Shown in pieces: positions 1-12,942 of a stretch of DNA of 39,358 bases. The stretch is taken from positions 198,165 to 237,522 of the forward strand of contig NW_019775147.1 of the NCBI RefSeq assembly GCF_001039355.2, written 5' to 3'. Both the position numbers and the translations under genes were made by a program. Every line of letters begins with the position of its first letter. Within the stretch, counting starts at the first letter, position 1. The notes under the pieces are model-generated. The model saw only the letters and a program-made list of their open reading frames with translations. It did no database searches and was not told the DNA's origin. Origin of the DNA: Lingula anatina (lineage: Eukaryota > Brachiopoda > Lingulata > Lingulida > Lingulidae).

Positions 1-594
1 ATAGTTGGCTGCTACGTGTGAGTCGAAGTAGACAAAATGGCATCGACCGAAATTACCTTTTTTAGATTTGGTAGTAGGAAGCATAGGCCTATCTTTGCTT
101 CATTTTTTAACAATTCTTTGAAGTGTTCACAATGCTTAAATTTTCTGAGAGTACAAATAAAGACTGTTTATTTGATATTTGTTTTATTGATTGCTATACC
201 AACAGAATGCATGAAATAACCTTAAATAGATTTGGTAATATGCAGCATATATATATATTCATGACTTTTTACCTTTCTACGAAGTAGGCCCTATTCACAA
301 TGCTTTAATATTTTGAGAGCATGGATAAAGACATGTTGTTAGTTTGATACGTGTTTCTGTGGTAAATTAGTGTTTCCAGCTGTGTACTGAAAACATAACT
401 TTTCTTAAGCAGTTTTTTTTTTTGGACTGTTTTTTTTTTTTTGCCCGCCCGCACCGATTTTGGGGTCCCCAGAGGATGTCATCCATAAAAATAAAAAAGT
501 GTGGCCTTATCGGAAACCCTCGCCTACTTCCAATCATTATGGTATAATCAGGATTCACGCTGCGAGGTTAAATGCAATTTGATTGCTATTGCAG
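1..594 (+). other. Intron upstream of the first visible exon of SRCR gene 1
   Basis: No coding exon is recognisable here on either strand. The stretch is AT-rich with T-runs near 412-441, and it ends in a good 3' splice site (ttgattgctattgcag) at 594. The exon that should encode the first half of the SRCR domain completed at 595-818 is not present, so it must lie left of the window. Confidence 0.6.
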
Positions 595-3051
<2,457 letters not shown>

Positions 3052-3152
3052 ATCAGATGAATTTACTTTTGTGTGAAAAAAAATAATAGAGAGCAAATTG
3101 CACTTCATGACTTCCACGCAGTGGCACCAAATCCGATCCACCTCGATTTACA

Positions 3153-3158
3153 AATAAA
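3153..3158 (+). promoter_or_regulatory. Candidate polyadenylation signal of SRCR gene 1
   Basis: AATAAA lies 102 bases after the stop codon of SRCR gene 1, in an AT-rich region. Position and sequence fit a polyadenylation signal, but cleavage is not shown by the sequence. Confidence 0.55.
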
Positions 3159-3159
3159 C

Positions 3160-4403
3160 ATTTGTTAAGTACCAAGAAGAACTAATTACACTTAGTATGT
3201 AGTAGTATGCATCGACAAACCTGGCGAAAGAGGCCATGAAACATCATGTCTTGTGAAACTTAAGACATTGTACACCTCCTTTTCTTGAAGAGTTTCTCGT
3301 GTGCGTCGACTACGGTAAGCACACCAAGCTAAGACGTTAGATTCTTTGTGAAACACTCCTAGTCGACTGAAGCGTAGTCGACCTAGCTAGGGTACCCAGC
3401 TCGAGCTAGTATACTACGGATTTAAGATTCTTTGTGAAACGGGGGCCTGCTTTTCCAAGAGAGTTATTCCCCTGTGCTGTACATGTATCACAGCAAACTA
3501 AAAGACTTCCGTCAACATTTACACTTTTCAACATATCGTATTTGTACATTTTTTTATTTTCGAATTTGTTTGCATTTTGGCTGGCTGTTATATACCCAAA
3601 TAACTTCTACAACCAATAGAATAAAGGGAAATTAACTTAATGGTGTATGTGATCATAGCTTGTTGAGATCAGTAATGATGGATCAAAGTTGAAGTTAGTG
3701 GACTTTTTACGTAGAAGAGAGTGACGGAAAATATTGCTTATTTGACAAAACATCTACACATATGCCGTTGACATCGTGACAGGAATGGAAGTACTGGGAA
3801 TGGAAGTCTGGGGTGCCATATGATTAATGTAGATAAGGTTTATTTGGAGTATTGATGTTAGTACATGAGGCGAATGTCACCTGTAAAAAAGTAATGGTGA
3901 TCGGACTACGATTCCTAGTTGACTATCTTCCTGTCACACCGGGCTCAACTGAGCATGTGACAAGGGATGCAGATAAGATGCGCTTTTCTGTGCACCTATG
4001 ACGTCATCACAGCTTTAAATGAGAGTGCACAGTGCAATTTCTTTTGATCTGTGGGTGCAAATCTATGCGAAACTAGTGATCATTGAATAACGGCCAGACA
4101 TTTACAGATGTTAATTCGTCATCTGCAGAAGTATATGTACATGTATCAAGCCAGCTAAATGTACCATGCATTTTATGTAGTAATAATAATTAATGTGTAT
4201 TAATTAATTAATGTGTATTTATTAATGTGTATTAATGTGTATTTTATAAATAAATACGCGATATGACAAGTTACGATTAGAAAGAATAGAGGAATTAGTT
4301 TAAGTCATAGTTCAAGCAGCTTTCTAGTGTTTTATTTGTTTTCATATTGATATATTTTAATTAAAAAATTAAACGAGACTTACCCAAGTTGAAGTTTGAT
4401 TGT
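3160..4403. other. Intergenic region 3' of SRCR gene 1
   Basis: No gene is recognised. A direct repeat (agattctttgtgaaac) occurs near 3340 and 3425, with several gtcgac/gtagtcgac palindromic words between. An AT-rich imperfect tandem of ttaatgtgtat lies at about 4190-4250. Confidence 0.5.
4190..4250. repeat. Short AT-rich tandem repeat
   Basis: Imperfect tandem copies of the word ttaatgtgtatt, with slightly different spacers. Confidence 0.6.
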
Positions 4404-4475
4404 AATTCTACTGCTTTATCAGGATCATGAGAGATTAAGCGAGATTGCGTAGTGATACCAAAAGTCAATTTTCAC
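4404..4475. repeat. DIRS inverted terminal repeat, 3' side of element
   Basis: This is the reverse complement, with a few mismatches, of 9563-9630. The shared core is gagattgcgtagtgatacc followed by aaaagtcaat. Confidence 0.88.
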
Positions 4476-4568
4476 AGACCGAAAATGGCCACTCAGATAC
4501 ACTATTTTGTAAAACGTTTTGTAACATTACCTCTTAAATGGGAGGGGTTTACCATATAGGGTGGGCGC

Positions 4569-4622
4569 TTAATCTCTCATGATCCTGCCAATCAGGATCA
4601 CACGAGATTAGGCGAGATTTCA
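4569..4622. repeat. DIRS internal complementary region
   Basis: The left part complements the terminus at about 4420-4440 and the right part complements the terminus at about 9585-9620. They meet at catgatcctg/ccaatcagga, so the block encodes the junction of the two element ends in circular form. This structure is diagnostic for the DIRS group. Confidence 0.85.
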
Positions 4623-4881
4623 AACCCTGAGTGGACATTGAGGATATTTCCCCCCCAAAAATAACGACAAATAACAAGTGTTGTTTAAACATTTATGAAA
4701 AAACAGAACAAATTGTGCACATCATGTCTGCATTAGACTCATGCAAAATCTATCAACTACAAAAAAGAAAACAAAACCCTTTAACCTTACTTAAGCATGT
4801 TATTCTTTGCAGTCCACATTTATCATGTACCTTATCATGTACAATATAATGACGCCTACTCGCCCCCTCCTTTTTTCCATT

Positions 4882-6077
4882 TCAACAAACCGGAGGCATA
4901 ATCACAACTGTCAATTGTTTCTGATAAAATTTCCTAAAAGTACAAGAACTGCTCCAACTTGCAGCTTTCATCACAGAAGCTAAAGGTACACCAGCAAAAA
5001 ATGCCCTACTGCTCGATGCTGCTCTAGTACTGTGTGGCTTGTATAATTTTGTGTTTATGCCTGCTTGAGCCATTACAGTTTTGACCCATCTACTAATTGT
5101 TTGTTTAGTAACTGGTTTATGTGGCTTTAAGTAGCTAAGAAACAGCTGAGTGCTATCTAAACCAACTCTACAATCTTTAGTTCTAACTAAATATTCTATT
5201 AAAGTATGGACAGCACATAAAGAAATATTATCCCTAAATCTAGGCAGCATCAACTCTGGTTGTTCTCTCCCAGGTTTTGTCTGTTTTACTAATTGATCTA
5301 TGACAAACTGCACACCACTGTGCAAAACCCTTATCTGTCTTAAATTCAGCATGTGAGTAGACTGACATCGTTGTCCAGTTATCAATGCAAGTAACATTAC
5401 CAATTTTAGTGTTAACTTTTTAAACTAAGTTCTTCTACAGGTGATTGTCTCTCAATGTAATCAAGTACAATATCAACATCCCATGTACACTGGTACCTAG
5501 GTAGTGCTGGTCTAGTCTGAAACACAGCTCTAATGAACCTTTTCACTAAAGGGTGTGAGCCTAAGGAAAAATCTCCATTTAATGTAATAAATGTGGCTAG
5601 AGCTGAGCGTGCTGTGTTTATAGCAGTGTACTGTAATCCAGAGTTATAAAGTTGAGTGAAAAATTCTAAAATTTCTGGCATATTTGGTTGTAAGTAATTG
5701 AAATGCCTTTCAGTACAAAAGGCAATCCATTTGTTAATATATGTTTGGTATTGTTTTTTGGTCCCTGAACGCCATGAACACATGATAATTTCCTGAGTTC
5801 TGTCTGATAATCCTTCCCTTTGTAAGTTTTCCCTGATAAGTGACAAACCACCAATTGCATTTTTCTCCAAAGAGGGTGGACTTGGTGGAGGCTGTGTGGC
5901 AGATGTAACAGGTTCTGTCGCCGTGGTAGGAGCACTGGTGGCTGCACCAACAAATGCAGGAGCTGTGTATACCATGTCTGCGTGGGCCAGTCTGGAGCTA
6001 CCAGGAGTACATCTGCCTGGTCTTGCATCTTCTGAAGCACACTCTGTAAAATACTGAAAGGTGGAAAAGCATAACAA
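4882..6077 (-). pseudogene. DIRS tyrosine recombinase (one frameshift)
   Basis: Two minus-strand frames join into one recombinase: 6077-5412 (N-terminal part) and 5403-4882 (catalytic part). The N-terminal part has a Pro/Thr-rich lead, then a SAM-like core-binding region (GTKKQYQTYINKW...FLTQLY-type). The catalytic part shows the first Arg in ALITGQRCQ (about 5371-5386), the H-x-x-R box in YKPHSTRAASS (about 5017-5040) and the tyrosine in FRKFYQKQ (about 4918-4940), so the R-H-R-Y set is intact. The break near 5420 is a single missing base in a run of A on the coding strand; restoring phase would join SLK to TLKLVMLLAL. The start of the recombinase overlaps the end of the RT/RNase H frame, as is usual in DIRS elements. 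The enzyme would insert circular DNA without target duplication. Confidence 0.88.
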
Positions 6078-7836
6078 AGGTTATAGTTATTCCAGTCATG
6101 AACAAAAGCATCAGTTCCTACAGATAACGGATCAGCTGTCCATGAGAAAAAAGTGTCAACTTGGAATGAAAGCCGCGAAGCAAACAAGTCAACTTCTGGT
6201 ACTGCAAAATGTTTACATATATTACTGAACACTTTTTTATGCAAAGTCCATTCAGTGCGGTCATTGAACTTGCGTGATTCCCTGTCTGCCTGTGTGTTTT
6301 CTACTCCGGGAATGTGAGAAGCACTGAGCCAAATATTCTTAGATATGCACCACTGCCATATAGTTTTTGCAATATGATTACACTGTACAGAATGGGTGCC
6401 ACCCATGTTTTTGAGGTACGCCACTGCTGTTGAATTGTCTATTTCTATCAACGTTAGACGTCCACATAATGACTGTAATCCAAGAAAAACAGCTTTCAGT
6501 TTTAGAAAGTTAATATGCTCATTCCTTTCAGTTTCAAGCCAGCGCCCCCCTGTTGTCTTATCTCTCATAGCAGCGCCCCAGTCTGCTAAAGAAGCGTCAG
6601 TTCGGAGAGTGGTCACTGGATTGCCATGAGAAATTTTCTTTGGAAAGAGAGCCATGTCAAACCACCATTTTATGTCATCAACAGACGACTGAGAAAGGGA
6701 TACCAGGGCATCAAAATTACCTATAGACATTTTAAGCACAGCTACTTTTTCAATTTCCAAATTTTTGTAATGAAGTTCACCATATTCCACACCTGGCAGA
6801 CAGGCAACCATTGTGCCTATTAACTGAGCTACCTCTTGTATAGAACAGTTTCCTTGAGAGTTCTTTTTAATGATCTTATTACCAAGTGTCACCATGTTAC
6901 ATTGCTTTTCTTCATTGACTGTCACATGCATGTTTTTTGAGTCCAAGATAAAACCGAAATGTTCTATGTTCTGTGCAGGGGTAAATTTAGACTTTTTTTG
7001 ATGTACAATAAATTCAAGACTTTCCAACAATTCCATGGTATTTTGCACACTTTCTTGACACCCAGTATATGTACTAGATTGCAAATACAAATCATCTAAA
7101 TAACAAGAGACAATATGCCCAGCTTTCCTAAGTGTGGCAAGCACAGGTAACATTAACTTGGTAAAGTACAGGGGTGCACATGACAGGCCATTCTGAAGAG
7201 CTGTATACTGGTAGAGTTTATCATTCCACCTAAATCTTAGGTATTTTTTGAAAGATGGGTCAACAGGTACAGAGTAGTATGCATCACGAAGATCCAATGA
7301 TGCCATATAGCAATTTTTTGTCATGCTGTTAATGCAACTATGTACAGTTTCCATCTTAAAGTGATGATAAGCTATGAACATATTGAGTTTTTCAAATAAA
7401 GGATCATCCTAAAAGTCCCATCTTTCTTTGGTCTCAAAAATACTGTTGATATAAACTGGCCTGGCTCATCTTGGCATTCAATGAGAACTCCTTTAGAGAG
7501 CAATTTGTCAACCTCTGAATTAATGGCCTCAGTTTCTACTCTATTGAATGTGAGTGATTTAGGTTCAGAGATTTGAGCAGGTGTTTCAAGAAATTCAAAT
7601 GTGCAACCCTCTACAAAAACCAAGATAGTTTTATCACTAGTTAGTTGTCTCCATTCATGGAGAAAATGTTGAATATTCCCAGCAATCTTGCTACACTCTG
7701 TGACAGTCACTGAAGTGATATGAGCATACTTAACTTTACTCACATTTATTTTTTGTTGTTGCTGGTGTATGGCCTCTGGTTTTGGCTGTTGTGACCTGGA
7801 CGGTTGTTGAACACGCGTAGAGCTGTCTTTTTCCAA
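5666..7836 (-). pseudogene. DIRS reverse transcriptase / RNase H / methyltransferase-like region (one frameshift)
   Basis: The frame 7836-7372 carries the RT fingers (EVDKLLSKGVLIEC, VFLRPKKDGTFRMIL) and continues, after a one-base slip in an A-run near 7388-7392, in 7381-5666. RT landmarks are ASLDLRDAYYSVPV, LQNGLSCAPLYFTKL and the catalytic box CYLDDLYL at about 7089-7103. RNase H follows (LRTDASLADWGA, IDNSTAVAYLKNMGG, SHIPGVENTQADRESR). Downstream, DLFASR, FSWTADPLSVGTDAF, YAFPPFS and APDWPTQTW match the region that DIRS elements carry between RNase H and recombinase and that has been described as methyltransferase-like. The frame then runs on, overlapping the recombinase. The one-base deletion is the only visible lesion in RT. 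Confidence 0.88.
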
Positions 7837-9375
7837 GCCACATTGGCTCGCCCCCGGCCTAAAAAAGGCCTTGTGCTGTTTGATGATTGGCCATACTTGA
7901 AATGAGAGTAAGCAGCCTGAAAAGGATGGAAACGCCGTGTTCCTCTACCACGCAAGCTGGACTTTGTCACTTTTAAAGCAAGTTTCTTGGTTTCATGTGA
8001 TTCCTTTACATTTTTGCTCAGGTCATCACCGAACAGTTCTTGTGAAACAGGATTGCTTGGAGCGCACAGGGATTTCATAACCTCTGAATTGAGTTCTGGT
8101 CTGATAAGTTCTCTCCTCCTCATGTTTATGTCATGGGCAACAGAGGTAATAAGGGCTAAACCGCTTGTTAAACCTGGGAGGACTGTCTCAGCTTTTAATG
8201 GTGATTCACACGACTCGCTTTGCAGGGAGATTAGCAGCTGATTAGTCAGTTCTACAAAAGGTGTCAAACCACTGTACAGAATTGATAACATATTCTGATA
8301 TCCCTTAGCAAAATGAAAAGTTTGCAGCAAACTTGCAAAAAATTTGCAGCAAATTTGCTGCAAACCAAATAGTTTGCAAGAAACTGTTTGCAGGTTGTTG
8401 CAAGAAAAATCACAGTTGTTGCAAATTTGCTGCAAATTTGTAGGAAGATTAAAAGTTTGCAGGTAGTTCGCAAGAAAACTATCATTTTCTAGCGAATTCG
8501 CAGCAAATTTGCAAGAAAGCTTCTATTTTCTTGCAAATTTGCANAGAATTTACCTTTGATGGTGTCATAGTTTTGCAGTTTTCTGGTCTATTGAACTGTT
8601 TTGCCATTGTTGCCACTTTATCATCACTCATTCCGTGGTAGCCAACATTGTTTAAAATTTCAGCTAGTTTATCCAGCACTGGAGGACCACAATTGTCCGT
8701 TTTCATGAGATAATTTGAAAGTTCATTAAGAACATCATCTGCCTGTTTTTGATCACTTGTTGCATTAACACAAGAAATGGGCTTACTAGTACTACAGTCA
8801 GCATTGTTTTCTCCATCTGAGTCACTTTCTAGCTGCATATGACATACCTCTAGCTCCAATTCACCTTCTTCCATTGGCTCAGTATCTTGAGCTTCAAGCA
8901 TAGTTTTGAAATCTTTCAGCTCCTTTATGACTGGAGCAAGAGCGGTCATCATATCTGTCAGCTGACCCATTTGTTCTCGCAGTGCAACGATATCACGACG
9001 ACTAGCAGAATCTTCTTTCTGTGATTTGCCTGAACTAGATGTGGAAGAAGTAGAGGAATGGTGCTTGCCATCCTATTTGTGCTTTTGCTTAGAACTGTGT
9101 GGGCTAGGCCCATCAGTTGAGCTGTCTCCTTTGACAGCCTTGCGAGCATGCGGGCGAGCACCAGTGTCGCCATTTTGTTCATTTGTTGTTTCATGTGTGC
9201 TTATTTTCCGACTGTTCGCTATTTCAGGTTTTGTTGCACTTGACGATGCCGGTGGCATCTTAACATAGCCCACTTGCTTCAGTTGCAACTGTTCCTCAAC
9301 AGGCTTTACCAAAGTATCCATATACGACAAAATAGCGGATGTTAAGTCTGAGCATTTTACTGTCTCAACAGCCAT
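7746..9375 (-). pseudogene. DIRS gag-like protein, disrupted
   Basis: One frame starts with ATG at 9375 (MAVETVKCSDLTSAILSYMD) and continues past an in-frame TAG at 9073-9075 to 8482, including an acidic stretch and MTPSKVNS. A second frame, 8435-7746, carries the rest: GYQNMLSILYSGLTPFVELT, then a basic, Arg/Gly-rich C-terminus (SLRGRGTRRF, GRGRANVAWK). Between them, 8310-8550 is a block of GCAAATTTGC-type repeats that also changes frame. The C-terminal end overlaps the RT start by about 90 bases. DIRS gag proteins are poorly conserved; assignment rests on position, the TPSKVN and GLTPF motifs and the basic tail. Position 8544 is an unresolved base. Confidence 0.75.
8310..8550. repeat. GCAAATTTGC / TTTGCAGCAAA-rich block inserted in DIRS gag
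   Basis: About 240 bases are dominated by overlapping words such as tttgcagcaaatttgc, gcaaatttgctgcaaa and gtttgcaagaaa. Many are self-complementary. The block separates two conserved gag motifs and puts them in different frames, so it looks like a secondary expansion or insertion. One base (8544) is N, which suggests assembly difficulty here. Confidence 0.75.
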
Positions 9376-9562
9376 AGTTCAGTTGGCGATATTCCGTGCA
9401 CGCATGCACTGGAGCCGTATAGTTATCATATTAAAACGTTTAGTACCACTTGTACTGCACGCATGCAATACTGGCACACTAAGCACAAACTAATCTTCAA
9501 TTTTTCGTAAAACCTCTTCGTCCTGTGAAAAATACTTCTGACTCGAAAAATAGGTCAACTTC

Positions 9563-9630
9563 GCATTGACTTTTGGTATCACTACGCAATCTCGCCTAAT
9601 CTCTTGTGATCCTGATTGGCAGTAGAATTT
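9563..9630. repeat. DIRS inverted terminal repeat, 5' side of element
   Basis: Inverted partner of 4404-4475, containing ggtatcactacgcaatctc and ending gatcctgattggcagtagaa. Confidence 0.88.
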
Positions 9631-9834
9631 TTAATTTTTCAGTTTGGATCCTGGTTCTAAAGGACGGCAGAAGATAACGCAAGATTGAGTTTTCTTTAAA
9701 AAATATATACTCAAGAGCTGATCATTATCATTATTATTTTATTACCTTTTCGTTTGATGTATATTTGCTTTAATTGTTTTGTTCAAAGTTTGTTTAGATA
9801 AAAAAAAATATAAAATAGCAAGAATATATGGTTT

Positions 9835-9990
9835 GCATTGCATTTTTTCTTATATACGCCAAATCTGCCTCCGTGGAGCAGTACGTGAGCATTGTTCTTT
9901 TCTTATATACTCCAAATTTACCTCTGAGGAGCAGTTCGCGAGCATTGCTTTTTTCTTGTATACTCCAAATCTACTCCTGTGTAGTATCTT
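9835..9990. repeat. Minisatellite-like tandem, about 53 bp, three imperfect copies
   Basis: Units start with gcattg at 9835, 9889 and 9942. Each has gcattg-t-rich-cttatatactccaaat, then a Tct-rich part with gaggagcagt. The third copy is partial. It leads directly into the dispersed repeat at 10055-10262. Confidence 0.75.
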
Positions 9991-10054
9991 TGAAGTATTC
10001 GAGGCTCGCCAGTGCAGCGCAGCATATAAGTATAATGCCTTTTCTCTACTTCAC

Positions 10055-10262
10055 CGGATGAGATTTGGAAGCTAATTAGCATATTTGAAACATGCTTCTA
10101 TCATGCTGCTAATCTACTGCATTAATGCTCCTCTATGTACTTTTTGGAGTAGAATTGCAGTAGGCTAAACTGCATATCTAAGTGCAGATATTATCCACAC
10201 CACTGCACAAATGCTTCTTTGCTACAGTGTACCTCGATACTACTACATTTTCGTACGGGTGG
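10055..10262 (+). repeat. Dispersed repeat, copy 1
   Basis: This matches 24196-24472 in opposite orientation. Shared blocks include gctaattagcat, catgcttctatcatgctgct, atgtactttttggagtaga, and an end in atactactac/gcattttcgtacgggt. No coding capacity or inverted ends are visible, so the class is unknown. Confidence 0.75.
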
Positions 10263-10589
10263 GAACAAATTCAATTTCCATTAGTGGATGTTTCATATTT
10301 TCCTTAGCGTTATATTGGTATCCATTACCATTTCAAGCGGTATGGCTGTACATGTATTAATGTGCAGTTGAAATAAGTGAATTTGTCGATGATGCTCCCA
10401 ATCTGCTTAAAATACATCAATATGCTTAGGAGACGCATTTTGTATATTAATTTTCGATATTAGTTCAACTCTCCTCATTTCACTCAACAACATTTCACTT
10501 ACCTGTATATAAACACATGGGGAGTTCAGATAAAGACATCTAGACTAAAAAGTTGGCTTTCAGGAGGAACTTAAAAGGTTCAATTCTTC

Positions 10590-11845
10590 CCTTAAAATCA
10601 TTAGATAATAGTGATCGTGATCTAGTCTGAACTATATTTGTACACAACATTGAAGCTAAATATGCCTCACAAGGTTTTTGGCCACATCCTGACCATCCTC
10701 AGTGTATGTTGTTATGAAGTATAAAGCTTCAATGCTGGGCAGAACATGGAATATTTTAATTTCATTTTTAGGATGGATTTCAATCAGAACATCGGATGAC
10801 CGTGGTACAAGGATGGGGCACTTGTATTCCTGCTGTAACTGCACGCGAATACAGTTATAGGAATGAAGTAGGCAGACGCTTCGACTGATGTATAAATGTC
10901 TTTATTGGTAAACCACCATGAAGGCCGAAAGCACAGTGAAAACTAAAAATTAAAATAATCATTATTATTTACTCAAACGCCTTGTTAAAAATGAGACATT
11001 TATTTTAATACTCACTCAAGGCAAAGTTTGCTCTATTACAACTGACATCTAAACTGACAATTACGACAACCTTAAACAATAACAAACATAACTAGTAATT
11101 AACACGGAACTCACCGTTCACGCCCTAGGCCTATTGTGAATCAAGCTAGCTATGTGTATTTTTCCAAGGCACCGTGAAGACTGAGAAAATGAAAATTAAA
11201 CGAACAATAACGATACTGTGCGTACACACAGGCACGTTGGTTTCACCAATTTCAGTACACACTTGGACCTGTTATCGCTTACGGCAACAAGTTGCGATTG
11301 CGGTCGTATTACTAGTCATCTTTGTTTTGTTATGCAAATGATTTGCTCAGTATATATACGGTCAGCAGTAGTTCTGGGCGCGGCCACGTTTGTATTTGAC
11401 GAGCAGAAGGCTCAGGTCGCCAAGTATCAAGATTTATGTAGTCACTTCGGCAAAATCTGTGGATCACCATCGGGCGGGAAAAACCACATTTATCTGTACG
11501 TATTGTTAACTATTTGCACAATGTATATGTAAAAACATAAGTCGTTTTGTCTAGCCAAATTTATAGTATGCACAACATTTCCCGTTTCTAATAATTAGTT
11601 CATTATTTCTTTTTATATCTGTATTCAGTTTATATTATATTTGTGTATTTTTATATTATCAGTTTGGTGTTTATATTTCATTATTTTGTTATTTTAGTAT
11701 CACCATGTCCATATCAGTGTATGTGCGTGAATAAAGTTGTGAACATTTTCCCGTTGTTTGTGTTCGTTTGGCATGGGATCCGCAACAGGACCTGCAACAT
11801 GATCAAATATTCGATCAGGGTTAAACATCATGTGCTCATGAAGAC
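10590..11845. other. Insert present only in duplicated segment copy 1
   Basis: This stretch has no counterpart in copy 2. It contains one coding-like minus-strand stretch (10656-10838). Two similar phrases, caccatgaaggccgaaagcacagtgaa and caccgtgaagactgagaaaatgaa (near 10914 and 11170), hint at internal repetition. No inverted or direct terminal repeats were found, so its nature is unknown. Confidence 0.4.
10656..10838 (-). CDS. Candidate terminal exon or exon remnant, unknown product
   Basis: An acceptor-like gcgtgcag precedes an open stretch of 60 codons ending in TAG. The translation looks protein-like in composition (YKCPILVPRSSDVLIEIHP, then EIKIFHVLPSIEALYF), with no low complexity. 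I do not recognise the family. It could be a decayed element or a processed fragment. Confidence 0.3.
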   Translation of the reverse strand, partial: LQQEYKCPILVPRSSDVLIEIHPKNEIKIFHVLPSIEALYFITTYTEDGQDVAKNLVRHI

Positions 11846-12776
11846 AAATCAATTATTACTGTTCCACAATGAGACAAAAATGATTAACATTTAAAAAGAC
11901 CATAAGTAACGAGGATATCAATAAATGGAAATGTCCAGATGAGAACGACAGTCAATGCAATGGTTGGTTTGTCGTCTGCCACATGAGTCACCACGGACGG
12001 TGAGACGCGTACTGGTAGTGAATAAAGTAAAATAGATTTACTGATTTGCTTGTCAGTTTAATTAACATATGCATTGCAGTTTTGAAAATATGATGACCTA
12101 ATTTTATAACGCACTTTGTATATAATACAAAATAACAGATAGCGTGGCTTCATTGCCTGGGTCAAAGTTGGACAGGTCGTAAACAAACACATTTTCCATT
12201 AGGCTTGCTGGTAGTTTCATATTCTCCGAATGCGTTATGCTGGCGTCCATTATCGTTCATATGAGACGCGTACTGGTAGTACATAAAGTAAAACAGATTT
12301 TCTAGTTTAATTACCCGCTCAGACTTCAGTGTAAAAGAGGTAAGTTTTATCTTGACAGAAATTGATTTTATCATTACGATTCTCACTTTTAATTAATGAT
12401 GAAGCTGATACTGCTGTATTATATGTATAACTGTGTTTATATTGTACGCATTACCTGCTGTACATAATTTGAATTTTAACTTTACAAGCGTCGTAGTGAG
12501 GGGCCTTAACGTACATGTTACCTTAAATTCTGTTTAAACTTGTCACACAGGACATACAACTCTCATCACCAATTGAACATAATTCAATGAATTGGTTCCG
12601 CATCCAAGGAATGCGACTTGTTTACTGTGATTTCCCTAGCTAGGTACAGCAATAGCTTTGTGAAAATTGTCACCGTGAAATTTACAGAAGCAAATACATG
12701 AGTTTTCATCATTTTGAGCCATTGCTCCATCATTTTGTACCCATAGCTACATCGACCTAACAAAATTGATCCATAT

Positions 12777-12942
12777 CCGAGGGGTTTCTCGCTTAAATGC
12801 TTTCAGTTTAAGCAGCTAAGATGTCTGGCATGCTTACCGAAGCTGCCAAACGATAGTTGGAATTCCGCACTAGCAGATTCAGTAGACATGACAGACATCT
12901 AATGCGCTTAAGTTGATTGCAATTTAGCGAGAATCCCCTCGG
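12777..12942. mobile_element. Foldback MITE, family F, copy 1
   Basis: A 166 bp imperfect palindrome starts ccgagggg and ends cccctcgg. The arms read cgcttaaatgct...gatgtctggca and tgacagacatct...gcaatttagcg, joined by a centre containing gattcagta. It is the same family as 14676-14829 and 25864-26031. Confidence 0.8.

Larger units (their letters stand above)
4404..9630 (-). mobile_element. DIRS-type (tyrosine recombinase) retrotransposon, nearly complete, inactivated
   Basis: The coding strand is minus, in the order gag, RT/RNase H, tyrosine recombinase. Inverted terminal repeats lie at about 4404-4475 and 9563-9630; both contain, in opposite sense, gagattgcgtagtgatacc. Just inside the low-coordinate end (4569-4622) is a block in which the complement of one terminus (taatctctcatgatcctg) runs directly into the complement of the other (ccaatcaggatcac). 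This is the internal complementary region expected of DIRS elements, which use it to make circular intermediates. There is no long terminal direct repeat and no integrase. The element is inactive as sequenced: one stop in gag, a repeat block in gag, and two single-base frame breaks in RT and recombinase. Exact ends may be 4420 and 9619, because the internal junction implies termini at caggatcatg and gatcctgattgg; the extra attctactg on both sides would then be flanking DNA. Confidence 0.9.

Noticed and set aside
37-219. 60-codon open frame at the left edge
   Set aside because: Phe/Ser-rich with no motif and no splice or context support; expected by chance in AT-rich DNA.
3290-3430. gtcgac palindromes and the repeated attctttgtgaaac as a regulatory or recombination site
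   Set aside because: The words are short and irregular, and no element ends or genes are tied to them; too weak to call.
4631-4849. 72-codon plus-strand frame in the DIRS element end
   Set aside because: It lies in the non-coding tail between the internal complementary region and the recombinase stop, opposite to the coding strand, with no motif.
11643-11894. 83-codon plus-strand frame
   Set aside because: Hydrophobic (MYFYIISLVFIFHYF) from AT-rich DNA. It crosses the start of the duplicated segment and is not kept in the other copy.
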